Part shown: positions 10,347 through 21,225 of the stretch, in pieces
Position numbering within the stretch: the stretch's first letter is position 1
Layout: each line of letters opens with the position of its first letter
From: Forficula auricularia
Taxonomy: Eukaryota; Arthropoda; Insecta; Dermaptera; Forficulidae
DNA length: 64,000 nucleotides
Assembly (NCBI GenBank): GCA_024734495.1
Contig: JALMQS010000055.1
Coordinates: 12,918,863 to 12,982,862, forward strand
Direction: 5' to 3'
Notes under the pieces: model-generated
Databases searched by the model: none
What the model was told of the DNA's origin: nothing
The model's input: the letters and a program-made list of their open reading frames with translations, nothing else
Position numbers and translations under genes: made by a program

Positions 10347-10563
10347 TTGTCTATAATATAAAAATCTTTTTCTTCGTTCCCTAATTTAATTTAATTAATA
10401 ATTGTCTTTCGACGAGGCCTCGTTGTGATTGCGCCCCGGGGCAAAGAGAAGAAATTATTTTCGACCCTTGGGTTTGTGATCGATTGGGGGGCGTTTGAGA
10501 ATAATTTATATTATTTATAATTAATTGACAAGGTGATGAACAAAATTCGACAACAACCTAGAC

Positions 10564-10815
10564 CAGGGGTCGGCAACCCGTGGCTAGCGAGCCACTTGCG
10601 GCTATTTCAATGTGAAGATGGGTCGGCTCTGGGCCCTTCGTCATTTCCTACCTGGGATGCGGCTTTATTTTAAATCAAAAATCAAATTTATATGTATCTA
10701 ATCCTAATCAAATACCATAATATTGAATTAAATATGTTAGTGGCTCTTTAAAAACTGGGAAATTTTGTAAATTGTAACTTTTGACTTTTCCGTCTCAAAA
10801 GGTTGTCGACCCCTG
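10564..10815. mobile_element. hAT MITE, 252 bp
   Basis: Ends CAGGGGTCGGCAACCCGTGG and AAGGTTGTCGACCCCTG, with a perfect 8-bp duplication ACCTAGAC at 10556-10563 and 10816-10823. No transposase. Confidence 0.95.
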
Positions 10816-11386
10816 ACCTAGACGCCTAAAAGTATTTATTCAAAAAAGTGAGTTAATAAAAAAATATTTCTTAATCTTTTTCTGTGTATTTTTTCATGAC
10901 AGGAGTGCAAATGCACCCCCTTGAACCCAGGGGCGGATTTAAGAGACGCAGGGCCCCTAGGCACTTGACATTTTGCCCCCCCCCCCCCCCCACCATTCGA
11001 AGCTATTTTGGAAATTTAGCAAATTAAATGCACTAGTACAGAACATATTTTTATTTTTTTTTATTTATTCAATAAAATTGTATTTGTAGGGGCATCTAGA
11101 CTTTTAATGTACAATATTAGCCCAATTTAATTTCAAAGAAAATAAACAATATGATACAAACAGATCAAGAGAAAAAAATCAAAAAGGGAAACAACAATAA
11201 AATGGAACAAAAACAATAAATATACTGAATTATAGAGAAAAGAATAAAACTAAAAAATGACTATATATATATATATATATACAAAAGAAGAGAGGAAAAA
11301 GAAATTTTTAATCGACTTTAATGAGCTTAATAAACATCAGAATAATACAGTCTATGTTACTATATAGTTACGATATTCTATAAAAT

Positions 11387-11815
11387 TTATACAATCTTAC
11401 GGCGAACTTTCTTCTGTGCAAAAGAACGAATGACGTCTTCATAGTCAATTGACTGCATTATTTCTGACTCTATGTACATTACAGAGAGTGAATTGAGCCT
11501 GTTCTCTCCTATGTTAGATCTTAAGTAATTCTTTACTCTCTTTAGCGCTGAAAACGACCGTTCTGCTGAGCCGTTTGACGCTGGTGTACACAACAGCATT
11601 CGGAACGCAATTCCTACGTTTGACTAAATGTCCAAAAAGCCTTTTTCCGATAAGTATTTGTATAGCTTCAGTGACGATCACTCCATAACTTCATCGTTCG
11701 ACGACAAATGAGCTTGCAGGTGCAGACACTCGTTTTCCAAAGTTCTAGCCAAATCCCCCGGATAAAAAGTTATGAGGTTTCTGGCTCCTTCACGGATGTC
11801 TTTAGATTCCAAATT
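11387..11815 (-). pseudogene. hAT transposase C-terminal part
   Basis: The minus strand reads REGARNLITFYPGDLARTLE, then after frame disruptions NGSAERSFSALKRVKNYLR, ENRLNSLSVMYIES and IRSFAQKKVRR. This is the C-terminal part and hATC domain of a hAT transposase of the same type as 9128-9403 but a different subfamily. Single-base indels shift the frame between 11600 and 11700. The upstream part was cut by the LINE insertion. Confidence 0.75.
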
Positions 11816-12660
11816 TTTAGACTTATGCAAACTTAAAAACTGAGGATCCCAAAACCTAGTTAACTTCAATGCAGGGAAAACTCAGTGTTGCCTTATTTCT
11901 AGCCATGTCGACAGAAACCTCCCAGACATCATTCGACTCAAACTCACTAGAATTCAGGGATAAAATTTCAATGCTAGGCGTAACTCTAGGGTCTGACCTT
12001 TCATGGAATGACCATATCTCAACCACTGCTAAAGCTGCAGCGCGCAAGCTTGGTCTCCTATTTAGGTCTAGACGCTCCCAGTCAACTTCTTATACTGTAT
12101 AAGGCTCAAATTCGTCCCTGTCTCGAATATGGCTCTCATCTGTGGAGGGGTGCCTCCAAGCATTCTCTTGCTACACTGGATGCAATTCAGAAGCGAGCAA
12201 TTAAACTAATAGGAAACCCGGTTCAAACCAACTCACTCGACTCCCTGGCTCACCGAAGAACCGTTTCTGCCCTTTCCCTGTACTACAGATACTATCACGG
12301 TGTCTGTTTAGTCGAGCTGAAATCAATTATTCCCCCTAATGCCCTCTTTACGAGAAACACGCGGTTTTCTAACGCTCAGCACCCCTTCGCTGTCAAATTG
12401 GATAAAAGTCGAACAAACGCTTTCGCCAACTCTTTTATCCCTATGACCTCCAGAGACTGGAACTCGCTCCCTGCCACCATCTTTCCCACGACTTATAACC
12501 TTCAGCTATTTAAGACCCATTTCCACAGATACCTTCGATCCCCGCCCAACCCATAAAATTATTTCTTCTTCTTTTCACGATGGAGGGGCCAGCCCAGGCC
12601 TTTAGGGGTTGCACCTTTTTGGTGTAACTCCTTCTCTCATCATTATCATAAAAAAAAATA
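11815..12660 (+). mobile_element. 5'-truncated LINE, reverse transcriptase C-terminus
   Basis: The frame reads KLKN-stop-GSQNLVNFNAGKTQCC, then SLEFRDKISMLGVTLGSDLS, IRPCLEYGSHLW and SLDSLAHRRTVSALSLYY, ending with the stop after RSPPNP at 12556. A TGA replaces the Trp of the sister copy (20375-21175), and a frameshift lies near 12080. The 3' tail GGTTGCACCTTTTTGGTGTA and an A-rich end match the 3' end of the LINE at 20101. It is a jockey/CR1-type LINE in the broad sense and has lost its catalytic YADD region. Confidence 0.8.
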
Positions 12661-12896
12661 AAAATATATATATATAGTTTCGTAAGAAACTCTTAGTAAT
12701 TTTAATGAGAATGTTAAGCGATATTTGTTTAGCCAGAGATTGTGATTGCATACTTGTATGATATTTGTAATGCCTGTTGTAGATCTCTTGTGATCTTTTA
12801 AGGTTGAAAAAAAAAAAAAGATTCCGCAACCGGGGCCCCCAGGCCGGCTGGCCCCTAGGCCCGGGCCTTGTGGGCCTAGGCGGAAATCCAGCACTG

Positions 12897-14511
12897 CTTG
12901 CATCCCCATGCTGGCGCCTATGGCTTTCTTTCTTATTTATGATTCTTTGATCTGTTTTATCAAGAGGCTGAGTCGCAAGCCTCCCTGTTAAAGCGAGCGA
13001 GGCATTTGTTATGTATTCAACAATTCCATTCAGTCACAGTATTGGAATATCTTTTAACATATTAAACGTTAAAATATATTGAAACATACGATAATGTAAT
13101 GTAATAAATTAAAAAATAAATAAATAAAATAATTAATAATACTATTTTATTAGATAAATTCAATGAACATTAGGTCTAGCAACTTTGCGGGTCTCAAAGG
13201 GCAGAGCAAAGGTATTTTCATATGATTATAACATTAAATAAATAATTACTTAAATAAAAGTGTTAATTAAAATTATGTTTTATTTTATTATTTTATTTTA
13301 AAAACATGTCTCTGTGAACCTATAAATAAATGAAATTGATTAAATAAGATTGCTTTCCTTCTTATTTATAATTCTTTCGCGAGAAGCTTCTCGCCATTCT
13401 CGGAGGGGAAAAAATCTCTCATACATTATTTTTTAAGAATTTTTTTTTCGATTATTATTATAAATTCACTAAATTACTGGCACCTTCTACAATCTACAAT
13501 TTTGGAATAAATTAATATTTTATTTTAATTACAAGAACTGATTATAATTTGAGCTCATTGCCTTCGGAACTTACTATGAAAAATTCTGAAATTTATAAAA
13601 ATAAAAAAAAATGAAGAACTAATGAGTTAATATTTGGTACAACAGTTTTCATTAATACTTTCCACCTTTATTTCAAGTAAGAGACTCGTCATAGACTGAT
13701 TGATTTTGCCTTAAGCTAGAGAGGCCAGTGGCGTAACTCTAAGGTCATTTGCACCCTCTTCCCTCACCTAATACTTTGCCCTCATCCCTCAAACCCTTTG
13801 AAAGTATTTTTATTTATTTATTTATTTTGGACTGCACGCACTGCACTCCCCGCAGGGGCATTATTTTTACGTCACAGAGATTTCATTTTTATCGTTAAAT
13901 GAGGAGCTCTCAAACCCTCTGGCAAATTGAAAATTGGTTTTAAAGTTTGTAATAATAATAAGGTACAGCTTTTAGCTATATTTTATCATTGATACTTAAA
14001 CTATTTCCGAGGAATCATAATTAAACAATAATGTCTCAAAATAACTATTTTTTCTCTAAAAAAAAACGCGTTTATTAAAAGTTCGTTTTATAATTCGTAA
14101 TTTTAATGGGCTCATTAGTTTATAACAGTTAATAGAGCGTTTTTATAAAAATTAGATATTCATAGATACTTAGTACATTTACAATATTAATTAAGAACTT
14201 TTTAAGTTTTGAAGAATATTGAAAAATAAAAAAAATCAATGTCAATCTTCGAAGAAAAAGCGGAGTGACGTCAGAAATCTGCTTAAACATTTTTCTTCCA
14301 TTTAAAAATAAACAAAAGACAGTTTTTTAATCCACAATAAAAACAAGAGATTTTTATTAATCCCATATAAAAACATAATTTATAGATTTCTGCTTTCAAA
14401 AGTATTTTCTAATTAAAATTTCAGCAACAAACGTAGTGGTATATTTTTTTGGAAATTCCCAGTTTTAAGTGAGCTCTTTTTAATTTTACTTTTTAAATAA
14501 AATTGTTAACT
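12897..14511. other. AT-rich spacer without a recognisable gene
   Basis: No coding signal found. A hAT-like terminus CAGTGGCGTAACTCTAAGG starts at 13726 without a visible partner. At about 13375-13400 the sequence GCGAGAAGCTTCTCG contains AGAAGCTTCT, a heat-shock-element-like pair of GAA/TTC units, with a further TTC 7 bp on. Confidence 0.5.
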
Positions 14512-14595
14512 ACAGGAGTTTTTAAAGGGTTAATAGTGGTGTTTTAGAAGTAAAAATAATTTTTTTATTTATATTTTTGGAGTTTTATTTTAAAT

Positions 14596-14636
14596 ACTCT
14601 ATACATATTTCGGGTTTGTAGTCCATCATCAGGAGT
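14596..14636 (-). ncRNA. Hammerhead-ribozyme-like core, minus strand
   Basis: Read on the minus strand: ACTC, CTGATGA, a short stem-loop (GG...CC), GAAA, a mini-hairpin TATGTATA, then GAGT. ACTC/GAGT form stem I, and CTGATGA and GAAA are the conserved core of a type I hammerhead. The expected cleavage site would follow UA. The stems are very short, as in Penelope-like elements and retrozymes. Activity is not shown. Confidence 0.45.
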
Positions 14637-14670
14637 TTGAGTTTACAAAAGACTGGGTTTGTATACTCAA

Positions 14671-14711
14671 ACTCCTGATGATGGGCTAAAAATCCGAAAT
14701 ATGTATAGAGT
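14671..14711 (+). ncRNA. Hammerhead-ribozyme-like core, plus strand
   Basis: Mirror copy of 14596-14636: ACTC, CTGATGA, TGGGCTAAAAATCC as stem-loop II, GAAA, TATGTATA, GAGT. It differs from its partner in the stem II loop while keeping GG/CC pairing, which fits an RNA fold being maintained. Confidence 0.45.
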
Positions 14712-14930
14712 ATTTAAAATAAAACTCCAAAAATATAAATAATTTTTTTTTTTAATTTTTATTTTTACTAATTAGTAGAGATTGTGGTGTTAGTGCAAGG
14801 TGAAACATCTTTAATAAAGATAAGAGTAAATAAATATTATATTTAATATTGATTTACTATGAGTTAAAGATTCTTGGTCACTTGTTTCACATTAAAATTA
14901 AAAAATTAAAAGATGTAAAATTTTTCTTTT

Positions 14931-14972
14931 TCAATATATATATTTCGGGCTATCAACCCATCTTCAGGAATT
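14931..14972 (-). ncRNA. Hammerhead-like core, diverged
   Basis: The minus strand reads CTGAAGA, then TGGGTTGATAGCCC as a clear stem-loop, then GAAATATATATA. CTGAAGA departs from CTGATGA by one base. Stem I is weak. Confidence 0.35.
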
Positions 14973-15568
14973 ACAGAAAATAACTAATTCAACTTATTGA
15001 ATGCCAAGTTATATATATGTTTATTTGAACAGAGGGGAAAGAATGTTTAAATTATTTTAAAGGACAATTTCTCTTAGGCTATTGTTATTTTTACTTGTGA
15101 AACACCACTACAACCCTTTAAAAAGTCCTGTGTTTAATACGTTTCACTATAAACCAACACCACTTTCCCTAAATGTTAAAATTGTTAAACTTGAATCGAG
15201 AGAGAAAAGAAATAAATGTAAAAAGGAAGTTTTTAATTAATCACTTTCTCAGATATCTATGAGTATTTTGTCTTCTTCCATTCTTTTATTATGTTATTCT
15301 CAAATATCCTTTAATTTTTCATCAGAAAAATAGCCCTTGTGTGTTAGTTGTTAGTACTTTAGACCTTGAAAATGTAAACAAGTTCATCGGGGGAAAAACA
15401 CGCGTTAATCATTAAAGTTCATATGTATACGTTTCTAAGATCGATCAAATAATTCTGTCGAGCATTAGGTCGGTTGAATGTCACCGTAAGCCGGCCGGTC
15501 AGTGGTTTATCGGCATTCAAACAAGTCGAGTGTGTGGTCGAGTCACGGTTAAGCTCGTAATATAGAAG

Positions 15569-16336
15569 ATGAAACGAATTTTCAAAGAATTCAAGGATTT
15601 TAAAATTTTATCCAAAAAAGAAAATTTATTGGATAACTTCTCTTTATTCGACAATCCATCGTGTGTGACAAACATTCCATCGGGTGTGAATATTCTAAAA
15701 CAAGAAGATATTTTTAATTTGGAACCTTCAAGAAATGAAAAATCTACTTTAAATAATAATAATTCAATATTGAATTTATTAAATGAAAAAATGTCCGAAG
15801 AAAATAAACAATATATGATCAATGAAAATTACAAGAATCCTACATCATATGTGAACAATAACTCGGAATTAAAATTTGATGAAGAAAGCCCACATATTAA
15901 TGGAAATTTTCAAGAGGAAAGAGAAGAGATTAAAGAAATTAAAAAACAATTGCAATTTATTTTAAAAACATCAGATATGATCAATCTAAATGAGATTGTG
16001 ATGTCAAAAGTAAAAACTAATTCCATTCATTTGAAAAATGTAGATAGAATTTTAGTTCACATGGACTTTATTGATAAAGATGAATTGAATTGCACAGGGG
16101 AAGCGATTCATCAATTTTCGGATAATATAAAAAAACTTGAAGAAAAATTTCAATTCCGAATCGATGTGATTAAACGTCAAATTAAACATTATCAGGAAAG
16201 GATTGATCAACTTTCTTACGAATTGGATGAATTAATTATGAAAAAATTAAGTATTCATATAAAACAACTTTACGAATTAAAACAAGAGTATTTTGAAGAA
16301 AACGAGGAAATTAAAACTGAAGACATTAATCCAAAG
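15569..16336 (+). CDS. Hypothetical Lys/Asn/Glu-rich helical protein, exon 1
   Basis: An ATG-initiated frame of 256 codons leads to AAG|GTAACT at 16336/16337, a good splice donor in phase 0; unspliced, the frame ends 14 codons later at 16378. The protein begins MKRIFKEFKDFKILSKKENL. Its N-terminal 100 residues are Asn-rich and probably disordered; residues about 110-245 are long charged helices (for example NIKKLEEKFQFRIDVIKRQI), likely coiled coil. No signal peptide or membrane segment is seen. I do not recognise the family. The acceptor at 25428 is also phase 0, giving a combined 325-residue product. Length and helix content argue for a real gene in this AT-rich background. The second copy (46539-47306) has two compensating single-base indels. 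Confidence 0.6.
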
Positions 16337-16621
16337 GTAACTCTCAATATAAATAATTTAAAATCAATAATCAGATAGTCCCAAAATAAACAATCGATTT
16401 AGAATAGAGGGTGCAAAAGGGGATTCACTAAGGGTTAGGCCCTAAGTGCCATTTTGTTATTCTATTACTTAAAAGTTTGACATCGAATTAAAGAGGGAAA
16501 TCTATAATTAATTATTAATTCACTTATGAATTGAGTGAGATTTGATCATTAGTAGATAAAGTGCATATTATTTATTTATAACTTTGAGCATAGGGGAAAA
16601 ATTAAATAAAATTGTATAATT

Positions 16622-16878
16622 TATATGTATGTGATGGTGCATGGGAAAAGGACCCTTATCTTCACCGAGCAGTTTTTTCAGGAAGGGCAAAATTGTGAAA
16701 TATTATATAAATAAACATCTAATATATCTATATAAATATTCAAAAATTCATAATTCAGTCAATTTTTAGAATTATTGGGCGAGACAAAAAGCGTTTTGTT
16801 CAGTTGATTCTCTAGAAACAGGAGTTGCCATTAGCTCGAAGATAAGGGCTCTTTTCTCTTGAACCATCACATATATAT
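16622..16878. mobile_element. Small MITE or fold-back
   Basis: Arms 16628-16663 (TATGTGATGGTGCATGGGAA, then AAGGACCCTTATCTTC) and 16838-16875 are inverted copies with a few mismatches. About 257 bp, non-coding, inside the candidate 9-kb intron. Confidence 0.65.
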
Positions 16879-17168
16879 TAAAAAATATGTTACAATAAAT
16901 AATAATAGGCATTTTTGGAATTTTTAAAGTCTAAAATATAGTCATGTGACTTATTATGTAACTCTTTAAGCACTTATAACACGGTCTTTTCCCATTAGAA
17001 GAGTTCAAGGTGAAAATAATTGAGGAATTAAAAAAAAAAAATTAGAAAAAAATCCCGATGCATAAAAACTAGCATAAAATAAAAACTTTAATTTTAAAAT
17101 TCCTGAGGATTGAATGGATTTTAACAGCATCAAGCATTGATAAAAAAAAGTAAAATTGTAACATGATT

Positions 17169-19928
17169 AGAAAATCATAGATCAAAGATGGTGTCATCTA
17201 TTAATTCCGATGGAGTGGAATATTTTTAATTATATGTCAGAGGGGTTGTTTTCACCCCCTCGGGAATCGAACCCGAGTGCCAGTAACAGCAATCCGGGCC
17301 ACCTGGCTCACCTGCGGGATACGAACCTCTCTGACATATACAAACGCGTAAAATATTTTACTCAAAGATTGTTATCTTAATTTGTAAAATTTCGCGATAT
17401 AGTGATTCTAAATTTAAACATATAGCCATGCCATATAATTTAAATAAAGGTGGTTGAGTGTTTCGAATTTTGAAGAAATTCAAAATTCGAAGGGCAATGG
17501 AATGACTTTTCTAATTTAATATGAAAGATATTAATTTGCCGATGGTAATAGATTCAAATTTACTAGAAAATCATAGATCAAAGATGGTGTCATCTATTAA
17601 TTCCGATGGAGTGGAATATTTTTAATTATATGTCAGAGGGGTTGTTTTTCACCCCCTCGGGAATCGAACCCGAGTGCCAGTAACAGCAATCCGGGCCACC
17701 TGGCTCACCTGCGGGATACGAACCTCTCTGACATATGCAAACGCGTAAAATATTTTACTCAAAGATTGTTATCTTAATTTGTAAAATTTCGCGATATAGT
17801 GATTCTAAATTTAAACATATAGCCATGCCATATAATTTAAATAAAGGTGGTTGAGTGTTTCGAATTTTGAAGAAATTCAAAATTCGAAGGGCAATGGAAT
17901 GACTTTTCCTAATTTAATATGAAAGATATTAATTTGCCGATGGTAATAGATTCAAATTTACTAGAAAATCATAGATCAAAGATGGTGTCATCTATTAATT
18001 CCGATGGAGTGGAATATTTTTAATTATATGTCAGAGGGGTTGTTTTTCACCCCCTCGGGAATCGAACCCGAGTGCCAGTAACAGCAATCCGGGCCACCTG
18101 GCTCACCTGCGGGATACGAACCTCTCTGACATATGCAAACGCGTAAAATATTTTACTCAAAGATTGTTATCTTAATTTGTAAAATTTCGCGATATAGTGA
18201 TTCTAAATTTAAACATATAGCCATGCCATATAATTTAAATAAAGGTGGTTGAGTGTTTCGAATTTTGAAGAAATTCAAAATTCGAAGGGCAATGGAATGA
18301 CTTTTCCTAATTTAATATGAAAGATATTAATTTGCCGATGGTAATAGATTCAAATTTACTAGAAAATCATAGATCAAAGATGGTGTCATCTATTAATTCC
18401 GATGGAGTGGAATATTTTTAATTATATGTCAGAGGGGTTGTTTTTCACCCCCTCGGGAATCGAACCCGAGTGCCAGTAACAGCAATCCGGGCCACCTGGC
18501 TCACCTGCGGGATACGTTTGCATATGTCAGAGAGGTTCGTATCCCGCAGGTGAGCCAGGTGGCCCGGATTGCTGTTACTGGCACTCGGGTTCGATTCCCG
18601 AGGGGGTGAAAAACAACCCCTCTGACATATAATTAAAAATATTCCACTCCATCGGAATTAATAGATGACACCATCTTTGATCTATGATTTTCTAGTAAAT
18701 TTGAATCTATTACCATCGGCAAATTAATATCTTTCATATTAAATTAGGAAAAGTCATTCCATTGCCCTTCGAATTTTGAATTTCTTCAAAATTCGAAACA
18801 CTCAACCACCTTTATTTAAATTATATGGCATGGCTATATGTTTAAATTTAGAATCACTATATCGCGAAATTTTACAAATTAAGATAACAATCTTTGAGTA
18901 AAATATTTTACGCGTTTGCATATGTCAGAGAGGTTCGTATCCCGCAGGTGAGCCAGGTGGCCCGGATTGCTGTTACTGGCACTCGGGTTCGATTCCCGAG
19001 GGGTGAAAAACAACCCCTCTGACATATAATTAAAAATATTCCACTCCATCGGAATTAATAGATGACACCATCTTTGATCTATGATTTTCTAGTAAATTTG
19101 AATCTATTACCATCGGCAAATTAATATCTTTCATATTAAATTAGGAAAAGTCATTCCATTGCCCTTCGAATTTTGAATTTCTTCAAAATTCGAAACACTC
19201 AACCACCTTTATTTAAATTATATGGCATGGCTATATGTTTAAATTTAGAATCACTATATCGCGAAATTTTACAAATTAAGATAACAATCTTTGAGTAAAA
19301 TATTTTACGCGTTTGCATATGTCAGAGAGGTTCGTATCCCGCAGGTGAGCCAGGTGGCCCGGATTGCTGTTACTGGCACTCGGGTTCGATTCCCGAGGGG
19401 GTGAAAAACAACCCCTCTGACATATAATTAAAAATATTCCACTCCATCGGAATTAATAGATGACACCATCTTTGATCTATGATTTTCTAGTAAATTTGAA
19501 TCTATTACCATCGGCAAATTAATATCTTTCATATTAAATTAGGAAAAGTCATTCCATTGCCCTTCGAATTTTGAATTTCTTCAAAATTCGAAACACTCAA
19601 CCACCTTTATTTAAATTATATGGCATGGCTATATGTTTAAATTTAGAATCACTATATCGCGAAATTTTACAAATTAAGATAACAATCTTTGAGTAAAATA
19701 TTTTACGCGTTTGCATATGTCAGAGAGGTTCGTATCCCGCAGGTGAGCCAGGTGGCCCGGATTGCTGTTACTGGCACTCGGGTTCGATTCCCGAGGGGTG
19801 AAAAACAACCCCTCTGACATATAATTAAAAATATTCCACTCCATCGGAATTAATAGATGACACCATCTTTGATCTATGATTTTCTAGTAAATTTGAATCT
19901 ATTACCATCGGCAAATTAATATCTTTCA
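17169..19928. mobile_element. Head-to-head array of 398-bp units with tRNA-like cores
   Basis: Four units in one orientation (starting 17169, 17565, 17963, 18361; spacing 396-398) are followed at 18517/18518 by four in the opposite orientation (unit marks at 18693, 19090, 19488, 19885). Left arm 1349 bp, right arm 1411 bp. The insert lies between perfect 12-bp direct repeats TGTAACATGATT (17157-17168 and 19929-19940), as a target duplication would. Each complete unit has a tRNA-like segment with a canonical B box and a perfect 13-bp-arm hairpin (first at 17462-17491). No protein is encoded. The nature of the element is unknown to me. Confidence 0.8.
18920..19027 (+). repeat. tRNA-like core of the array unit (one of eight)
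   Basis: The segment is bounded by ATATGTCAGAGAGGTT and AACCCCTCTGACATAT, which pair at 15 of 16 positions. Inside, CTCGGGTTCGATTCCCGAG forms a perfect T-arm with the B box GGTTCGATTCC (18986-18996), and GTGAGCCAGGTGGC resembles an A box. The anticodon arm is weak and acceptor pairing differs from a tRNA, so it is probably a SINE-like Pol III unit and not a tRNA gene. Left-arm copies lie on the minus strand. Confidence 0.6.
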
Positions 19929-20093
19929 TGTAACATGATTCCTTCATTCACCCTTTTAACCCTGAAAAGGAAGGGAAGATCCTCAGAAAAATCCGTTTAA
20001 AAGTGTAAAAAGTAAAGTTTCTAATAAATTTTCTTTTATTGGGAATTATCTTTTTATTTATTCTTGGATCAAAATTAAGGATTTTGTGATTTG

Positions 20094-20100
<7 letters not shown>

Positions 20101-20124
<24 letters not shown>

Positions 20125-21225
20125 AATGCAATCGAATGCAAGAAGGGGTGTACCAGTAAAGATGCAGCCCCTATGGATCTCGAAAGACCCTTGCATTACC
20201 GAAGAGAAGGGAAAGTTGATTAAGTGAGAGGGTGTAGACGTAGGTGTCTATGCACTCCGGTTTTGAAGGTTTGAAGATTATAAGTGCTGGGAAAGATGGA
20301 GGCTGGGAGGGAGTTCCAGTTCCTTGAAGTCATGGGGATATATGAATTGGCGAATGAAGTGGTCCGGCACTTTTCTAATTTGACCGCGAAAGAGTGTTGG
20401 GAGTCGGCAAAACGTGTGCTACGTGCAAAGCATGCTTTGGGGGAATTGTTGATTTTATCTCATCAGAGCACCTGCCGTGATAGTATCTATAGAAAAGGGA
20501 AAGGGCAGAGACATTTCTTCGATGAGCCAGCGAGTCGAGGGAGTCGGTGAGGGTAGAATCGTCAATTAGCCTGACGGCTCGTTTCTGAATTGCATCAAGG
20601 GTAGCAAGAGAATATTTTGAGGCTCCTCTCCATAGATGAGAGCCGTATTCGAGACAGGGGCGGATTTGGGCCTTGTAGATGGTGAGAAGTTGTGGGGGTT
20701 TGTAAAATCGCTTGGACCTGAATAAGAGGCCAATCTTCCTTGCTGTAGATTTCGCTACAGAGGAGATGTGTTCATTCCAAGACAGGTCAGATGCGACAGA
20801 GACGCCCAACATGGATAGGCTGTCACACATTTTCAGGGTATTCGAATCGAAGTGAATATCAGGGAAATCTTTATTTTCGCGCCTAGAAATTAGACAGCAT
20901 TGAGTCTTGTTTGAATTAAAGTTAACTAAATTTTGAGAGCCCCATTTATTCAGTTTGTCTAGGTCGAGAGTAGTTGAGGAGGCAACATTGATTCGATTAT
21001 TCGGGAGTGCGGGTTTGCCGTGTAGAGTGCTATCGTCGGCGTAGCAATGAGTGGGGTTTGCCGTTTGATCAATAAGGTCGTTTATGTAAATTAGGAAGAG
21101 TGTGGAGGAGATTACGGAGCCTTGGGGAACACCAGAGTTTGTGGAGAACGATTCAGATGATGTTCCATCCACCACAACTTTTATACTTCGGTTTGTCAGA
21201 AAGCTTCGAGTTCGAAGCAGAGTTT
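20101..21225 (-). mobile_element. 5'-truncated LINE with poly(A) tail
   Basis: On the minus strand the element ends in a poly(A) of about 24 nt (T run 20099-20124) and its 3' end is CTTTACTGGTACACCCCTTC, like the LINE at 11815. The body encodes the second half of a reverse transcriptase (20375-21175). The 5' end is lost at about 21225, where a stop enters the frame. Confidence 0.9.
20375..21175 (-). pseudogene. LINE reverse transcriptase, C-terminal half
   Basis: A 266-residue frame holds the RT motifs SGVPQGSVISSTLFLIYIND (residues 14-33) and the catalytic CYADDS (YADD at 45-48), then the thumb region NKWGSQNLVNFNSNKTQCC and the C-terminal CLEYGSHLWRGASK. Upstream the same frame continues as RTRSFLTNRSIKVV. 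There is no endonuclease and no RT fingers, so it cannot be active; downstream the frame shifts after NTLSRSN. Jockey/CR1-type LINE in the broad sense. Confidence 0.88.

Larger units (their letters stand above)
10928..12896 (-). mobile_element. hAT element interrupted by a LINE fragment
   Basis: The left end CAGGGGCGGATTTAAG and the reverse of the right end, CAGTGCTGGATTTCCGCC, share a hAT-type terminus; both ends carry GGCCC-rich subterminal sequence and CCTAGGC. Flanks CTTGAACC and CTTGCATC agree at 6 of 8 positions. The minus strand encodes a transposase C-terminus and a plus-strand LINE piece is inserted at about 11815-12660. A (TA)n tract lies at about 11258-11282. Confidence 0.7.
14512..15134. 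mobile_element. Fold-back element with inverted ends and a central palindrome
   Basis: The left end 14512-14562 (ACAGGAGTTTTTAAAGGGTT) is the inverse of 15082-15134. Inside are a palindrome of two arms of about 75 bp (14571-14646 and 14666-14740) and three hammerhead-like cores. No protein. It resembles Penelope-type inverted terminal structures, which is an inference. Confidence 0.55.

Noticed and set aside
15517..15822. 101-codon minus-strand frame
   Set aside because: It is the antisense shadow of the 15569 exon and has no motif.
14512..16876. LTR retrotransposon or endogenous virus
   Set aside because: No TG...CA long direct repeats, primer-binding site, gag, protease or integrase signatures were seen here or elsewhere in the window.
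17169..19928. CRISPR array or cluster of real tRNA genes
   Set aside because: Units are 398 bp with no spacer pattern and the genome is eukaryotic. The T-arm is perfect, but the anticodon arm is weak and the acceptor pairing is not that of a tRNA, so they are tRNA-like repeats.
20284..20550. 88-codon plus-strand frame inside the LINE
   Set aside because: Antisense shadow of the LINE reverse transcriptase region.
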